Source of the DNA: Cenococcum geophilum 1.58
Taxonomy: Eukaryota > Ascomycota > Dothideomycetes > Gloniales > Gloniaceae
Length of the DNA stretch: 64,000 nucleotides
Assembly (NCBI GenBank): GCA_001692895.1
Contig: KV748250.1
Location: 311,475-375,474 of the forward strand
Direction: 5' to 3'
Part shown: piece by piece, positions 59,641-64,000 of the stretch
How the letters are laid out: each line of letters begins with the position of its first letter
How positions within the stretch are numbered: the stretch's first letter is position 1
Program-made: the position numbers and the translations under genes
Notes under the pieces: generated by a model
The model's database searches: none
What the model saw: the letters and a program-made list of their open reading frames with translations, nothing else
Told to the model about the DNA's origin: nothing

Positions 59641-62600
59641 TAATTTAACCTAAAGGAGAGTTATTTATAGGGTGGTTGTTATGGTTAGAGCTTGGAATAT
59701 TACCAACGGTCTGCTTAGTACCCTTATATCCTACATTAGAGACCGCTAAGGTATCCCTATTATTGGGGACTTAATTACTAATAATAGTCTCTTAGTTAGT
59801 ATTGCTATCCTAATCTAGATTGTTCTCTCCCTTACTATTATCTATACCAACGTCCTTATCTCTAGAGTTATCCGTACTAACGTCCTTATCTCTAGAGTTA
59901 TCCGCACTAACGTCCTTATCTTTAGAGTTATCTATACTAGCGTCCCTATCTTTAGAGTTATCCGTATTAACGTACTTATCTTTAGAGTTATCCGCACTAA
60001 CGTCCTTATCCTTAGAGTTATCTATACTAGCGTCTCTATCTTTAGAGTTATCCGTATTAACGTACTTATCTTTAAAGTTATCCGCATTAATATACTTATC
60101 TTTAGAGTTATCCGCATTAATATCTTTATCTTTAGAGTTATCCGTACTAGCGTCCTTATCTTTAGATTTATCTATACTAATATCCTTATCTTTAGAATTA
60201 CCGCCGGCTATATAGTATAGCTCTTTACGCGTTAAGGCTAAGATACTATAATAGGCACTAGTATCTATACGGTTATTAATGGTATTATACTTATTTAGTT
60301 TATAATATATAATAATCTTTATAAGCGCGGAGGTACGGAGATTCTTATTATCTTTATACGTGTCTACTTAGCTAATAATATATAAAGCGTCGCGCGTACA
60401 AGATAATGCGACGTTAAGGCAGTTAGGCTAAGTAAGAAACCTAGGGTATATATTAATAATAAGATTAGTAATAATAATAGAACGCTCTCTACCTTAAAAA
60501 CTATTAAATTTCTATACTAATAGTTCAAATAGCTGCTATTCTAGGTAGCGGTGCTATAAATAGTTAATCGCCTTTTTATATAGGCTGTATTAGGCTTAAT
60601 ACGGGTAGAGGATTCCAATAGTCTTAGGATTGAATTTTACGCGAATAAGGTCTTTAACTAGATATATTATAATTACTAAGTCACTTAGAGTTACTATTAA
60701 TAGCACTAATAAAAATAATAGAGGAACGGATCCTAAAACGCTTATAGTTAAAGCTATATAGGGTAAGCCTAGTAGGACAGGCGTTATAGGGTTAGTAAGC
60801 TTTAAGACGATTATAGTAGAAAACTGAACTAATTAGCGTATTAATTTTACTATTAAAGCGATACTAAGTCCTAAGGAGCATAGCATTAAGACTACTAGTC
60901 TCTAAACAAGTAAAAAGAGCTTAGCCAATAATACTGTTAAAGCAATTCCCCTAGTCTCCCGCGAGGGTAATCGGCTATAGTTAATAACTATCGCCTACTA
61001 GAATAATGCCGCGGGCGTATAGATATCTAATTAAAAGGGACTAGCTATCCGCTTTAATAGCCTTTCTAACCTCGTTATAGAAGATTAAAATTAGCTGGAA
61101 TGCAGAATATAACTTAAAGTTAGCTATATTTAATAGGGTAGTAATAACTATATTAGTAATAGAGAACGTATATATACGGAGCTCCTTAAGGAGGCTACTA
61201 AAGCTAAATCTATCCTCGTTCGTCAAATCTATAGTATACCCTTTATTATACTCTCTAATTATATAGAGAGTATTATAGAAGAGCTAAGGATTAGTATATT
61301 AGTAAGGCTTACTTAGATAATAGCTATCAATACGGAGTATCTAATATCCGTAAGACTCCCGGAGAAGCTATACCCGCTTATCGTTTACGCTATAGTAAGG
61401 ATATCTATTAGCCGCTTAGATATATTTAATTAACTCCTTTATAAAATGGATGTCCTATATATTAACTAGTGCCATTTTATATAGGGTATACATAGCGTTT
61501 AGTTTTAAGGTATTAGTAAAGCCGCGTTAAATTACTAATCGCTTACTACCCTAAGAGTAGTAGCGGATAACTATTAACTCGCGATTCTTTAGTAGTACCT
61601 ACTTCCTATATTTATAAAGCTCGTTAGCAATATTATCTACTATAGTATTAAGAGGCGTTATAATAAGAATTTAATACTTCTTAGAAGCGGGCGGTATCTA
61701 TTATAGCTTTAGTGGCTTTAGCATATAATAATAAGGACGGCACTTACGGGGACTATTCTTTTTAACCTTACCTTCCTCTTCTAAGAAATTAGAGTTAATC
61801 TACTATTCTTTCTAAGTAAGGGGCTATATAGGTTTATCGTTAGCACCTAAGTTATTAAACTTAAAGGGCACTAAGTCTTCCGTATTAGTATTAGTATCTA
61901 AATCACTTAAAGGGGCTATAGAGACTTCTAGATTTCCCTTCCACCCCTAAGCGTTTTCTTAATTTCCCTAGTTCTCTTTAACTAGCGCCTCGTTATTAGC
62001 TTTATTTCCCTCCCAGTCTTAAGCGTCTTCTTAATTTCCCTAGTTCTCCTCCTTAATTAGCGCTTTATTATTAGCTTTATTCCTATCTAATAGGGTCTAT
62101 TCCGCTAGAGGAAGGTTAGTAGTTATATCTTACTCTCCTAAATCTTAATACGGGCGGAGTTCCTAGATAGATGTTATAGGATTAGAAAGTATAAATATTA
62201 TGGATATACAAGTAATAATATATGTTTTACCTATACCTAGAGGGCTAATAATAAGACCTAACCTACTAGGTAGATTCTTAAGTAAATTAATAACTTAATA
62301 TTAATCTGTGTTAAATTAAGAATAAATACGGTTAATAAGCTCTGTTATACAATTACTAAGCGTCTTAAAGGCGTTATATCGCTGTAGTAAATCAAATTAG
62401 TTAGCCTATAGAAGCTAATAAATCTTATCTAGAGTATATTTCTATAGCTCGCGTAAGGAGCTAAGCTGCCGCTTAGTAACCGTGTCTAAAGAGTTAACTT
62501 AGATCTCGGCTTTCCTAGGTTAAGCATTTATAATAGTATAGCGAGCTTTAGCAGAAGTCTTAAAGTCACCTATAAAGACACGCTTGCTAAGATTAAAATC

Positions 62601-63840
62601 TAAGTATTTACCTATTTCTTTATCAAAAGGGCAAGTAAGGATAAGAGTGGTATTATTAAGGCTAGTATAGACGAACGGTTCTATTACCCGAGCATGGAAA
62701 TCTTAATCGCGAATCCTTATAAATCTAACTTAGAGCTAAGTATCTAGTTAAAAACGGGCGATCTTATTAATGTCCGTCATAAATGCTAGGTAGATAGTAT
62801 TATTATTTACATGCAATTATATAATACAAAAGTCGTAATAAATAGCTGGGCTATCTATTATATTGTTAAATTTATACTCTTAAATAATGCCGTAACCCTA
62901 TAGCGTATAGTACTCTTAAAATAACTGGTATAATAAGATACGACCTAGCTTATACGAAGGCCGATCTATAGGCTTCTTTAGCTGTCTAAGCTAGATATAC
63001 TATACCCTATTATTATAGAAATTGTCTAGTAGATAAAGCGCACGCTTAGTTATAAAGCGGTTATTTAGTAACTAAATCTTCCTTTATAGACCTACCGTAG
63101 CGATAAGTATAATAAACTCTTATATAGTATCTAAGGTAAGATAGGCACAGATCACGTCTAGTTTGTTATTAATTAGTTAACCGTATTAAACAGCGTTAAA
63201 AAGATTTGACGTATATAGATGGCCAGGTTTATAGCGGAGGACTAGACGCTAGTACTAATATTCTAAAGTATTAAGCTAATAGAAGAGCTCGTCTATAGAA
63301 ACGTAAGGAAATATTAGCTAAAGCTATTAAATATCTACTAGAGTACAGTTAATAATCTTAGTAATTTATATTTTACCGTCTAGATTACTAGGCACAAATT
63401 AGTAGTAGCTAGAGGCCGTTCGCTAATTCTCTTACTTATTAGTTTAATGGACTGTAATAGCCAACTTAAGGTATAAATAGTGCTAATTATAAACGAATGG
63501 ACGCAGTTTAATCTATAGTAGCTCTTTATATTAAGGAATGTTAGGATCCTTTAGTAAGCGACTAATAAAGAGATTATTACTACCTATAGTAGAATATAGG
63601 ATAGCGCGAAGGGGTATAGCGGATTTCTTATTAGCTACCGCTATTATTTTATATATAAAAAGACCTAGAGTACTAGATCTTAAGTAGGATAGTATATTAG
63701 AGGTAGGCCTATAACTAGAGCTAAAAGGTTATATAAGAGTAGGTTAAGGAAGCTTAGGTAATAAAACTGTCATAGCTATTTACTTATTACCCGCCACGGA
63801 TAAAGTAATACATATTACTGCCTCGTAGCTTAACAATAAT
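59640..63840 (-). pseudogene. UPF1-like SF1 helicase relic
   Basis: A minus-strand frame of roughly 1400 codons. It reads a Q-motif-like QFNTDQYQVIN region near 62290-62320 (the Q positions are stops now). Then comes LGLIISPLGIGKTYIIT (Walker A, about 62215-62265), motif II as LILIFYNEVRKAIKADS (about 61041-61095, the DEA.K position read as NEV) and motif III as IILVGDN (about 60990-61015). A QYRFNSKI-like block (about 60835-60860) is motif IV. This set and spacing is that of AAA_11/AAA_12 helicases such as UPF1, Sen1 and ZNFX1 relatives. An open piece survives at 61041-61226. The C-terminus is an Asp/Ser/Lys tail of ten-residue repeats. RIP stops inactivate it. The 5' side carries leader repeat R. 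Confidence 0.75.
59838..60197 (-). repeat. 12 x 30-bp repeat coding an acidic-basic tail
   Basis: Twelve exact-length 30-bp units, with no indels. On the minus strand each encodes a ten-residue unit of the type DNSKDKDVSA or DNSKDRDASI, in frame with the helicase relic. Units 3-5 and 6-8 are near-identical triplets, so a 90-bp higher-order duplication is visible. The plus strand is also open across the array (59820-60215, Leu/Ser-rich), a shadow of the repeat. The minus strand has no stop in the array because the repeat has no Gln or Trp codons for RIP to convert. Confidence 0.88.
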
Positions 63841-64000
63841 AGTAATATTAAAAATAGTGGAAGTAATAAGATAATAGATGCGAGCTTATAACCTGTTTGA
63901 AAATGGTTATATAGAAGTGAGTTAGAATTTTAAGAGACGGTGGCTCGCCGTCTATAGTGTTACTAGAAGTAGTAGTTAGGTAAATAAAAAGAAAACTATA
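63700..64000 (-). repeat. Leader repeat R, copy 3 (inverted, cut by window edge)
   Basis: The reverse complement matches 38970-39260, with blocks TTTACCTAACTACTACTTCTA, AAAATTCTAACTCACTTC, GGTTATAAGCTCGCATCTAT and CTACGAGGCAGTAAT. It lies at the 5' end of the minus-strand helicase relic, as copy 1 does for the kinase relic. The match continues to the window edge, so more of it, and perhaps another satellite array, probably lies beyond. Confidence 0.8.

Noticed and set aside
59820-60215. Plus-strand open frame of 131 codons rich in Leu and Ser
   Set aside because: It is the shadow of the 30-bp repeat, whose meaningful reading is the minus-strand Asp/Ser/Lys tail in frame with the helicase relic.

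Overview
This is a 64-kb block of AT-rich, repeat-filled DNA from a filamentous ascomycete (Pezizomycotina). The diagnosis rests on fungal chromoviruses, a fungus-specific FunK1 kinase relic, and the imprint of repeat-induced point mutation (RIP): CpA and TpG are scarce, TpA is very common, and paired repeats differ almost only by transitions. There is no convincing intact protein-coding gene and no rRNA, tRNA or CRISPR array. The few long open frames are mostly shadows or short survivors inside decayed elements.

Layout. 1-17524: a nest of one Ty3/Gypsy family (here G2) in both orientations. It holds the chromodomain end and 3' LTR of a plus-strand copy (1-648), a minus-strand copy in pieces (8632-17524), and a plus-strand integrase fragment (13838-15290). 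Inserted into these are a whole 8-kb element (A, 658-8626), a 907-bp TRIM-like mini-LTR element (10780-11686) and a TA-flanked MITE (14084-14534). 17525-20340: an unassigned decayed stretch, a second MITE (18972-19351) and a large palindrome of about 0.96 kb built from tandem modules (19366-20325). 20340-35230: two long decayed reading frames I cannot name, the first split by element B (20731-28695). 35259-43215: 48-bp satellite arrays, a recurring leader repeat called R here, a FunK1 kinase relic, another unnamed frame, trinucleotide tracts, a GC-rich island and a PIF/Harbinger transposase relic. 43260-51370: an unnamed plus-strand frame, a minus-strand SNF2-type helicase relic, microsatellites and a possible hAT remnant. 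51373-59344: element C. 59640-64000: a minus-strand UPF1-like SF1 helicase relic with a 12 x 30-bp repeat tail, then repeat R in inverse orientation at the window edge.

Elements A, B and C are three structurally complete copies of one chromovirus: paired LTRs, gag-pol order NC-PR-RT-RH-IN-chromodomain, and 5-bp target duplications GTAGA, GTGTC/GTATC and TATAG. All are heavily broken. Two features stand out: a conserved antisense frame between pol and the 3' LTR, with a cysteine-bearing part and a charged helical part, and a stretch of about 2 kb of unknown role between the zinc knuckle and the protease.

The non-transposon genes (kinase, two helicases, two unnamed large proteins) are as RIP-scarred as the retroelements, so they must themselves have been repeated. 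Two of them and one unnamed frame follow the same leader repeat R, twice preceded by the same satellite. This suggests a repeated gene-carrying unit or subtelomeric gene block now silenced. Short elements (MITEs near 400 bp) escaped most mutation, as expected from the length threshold of RIP. All boundaries and alignments were made by eye.
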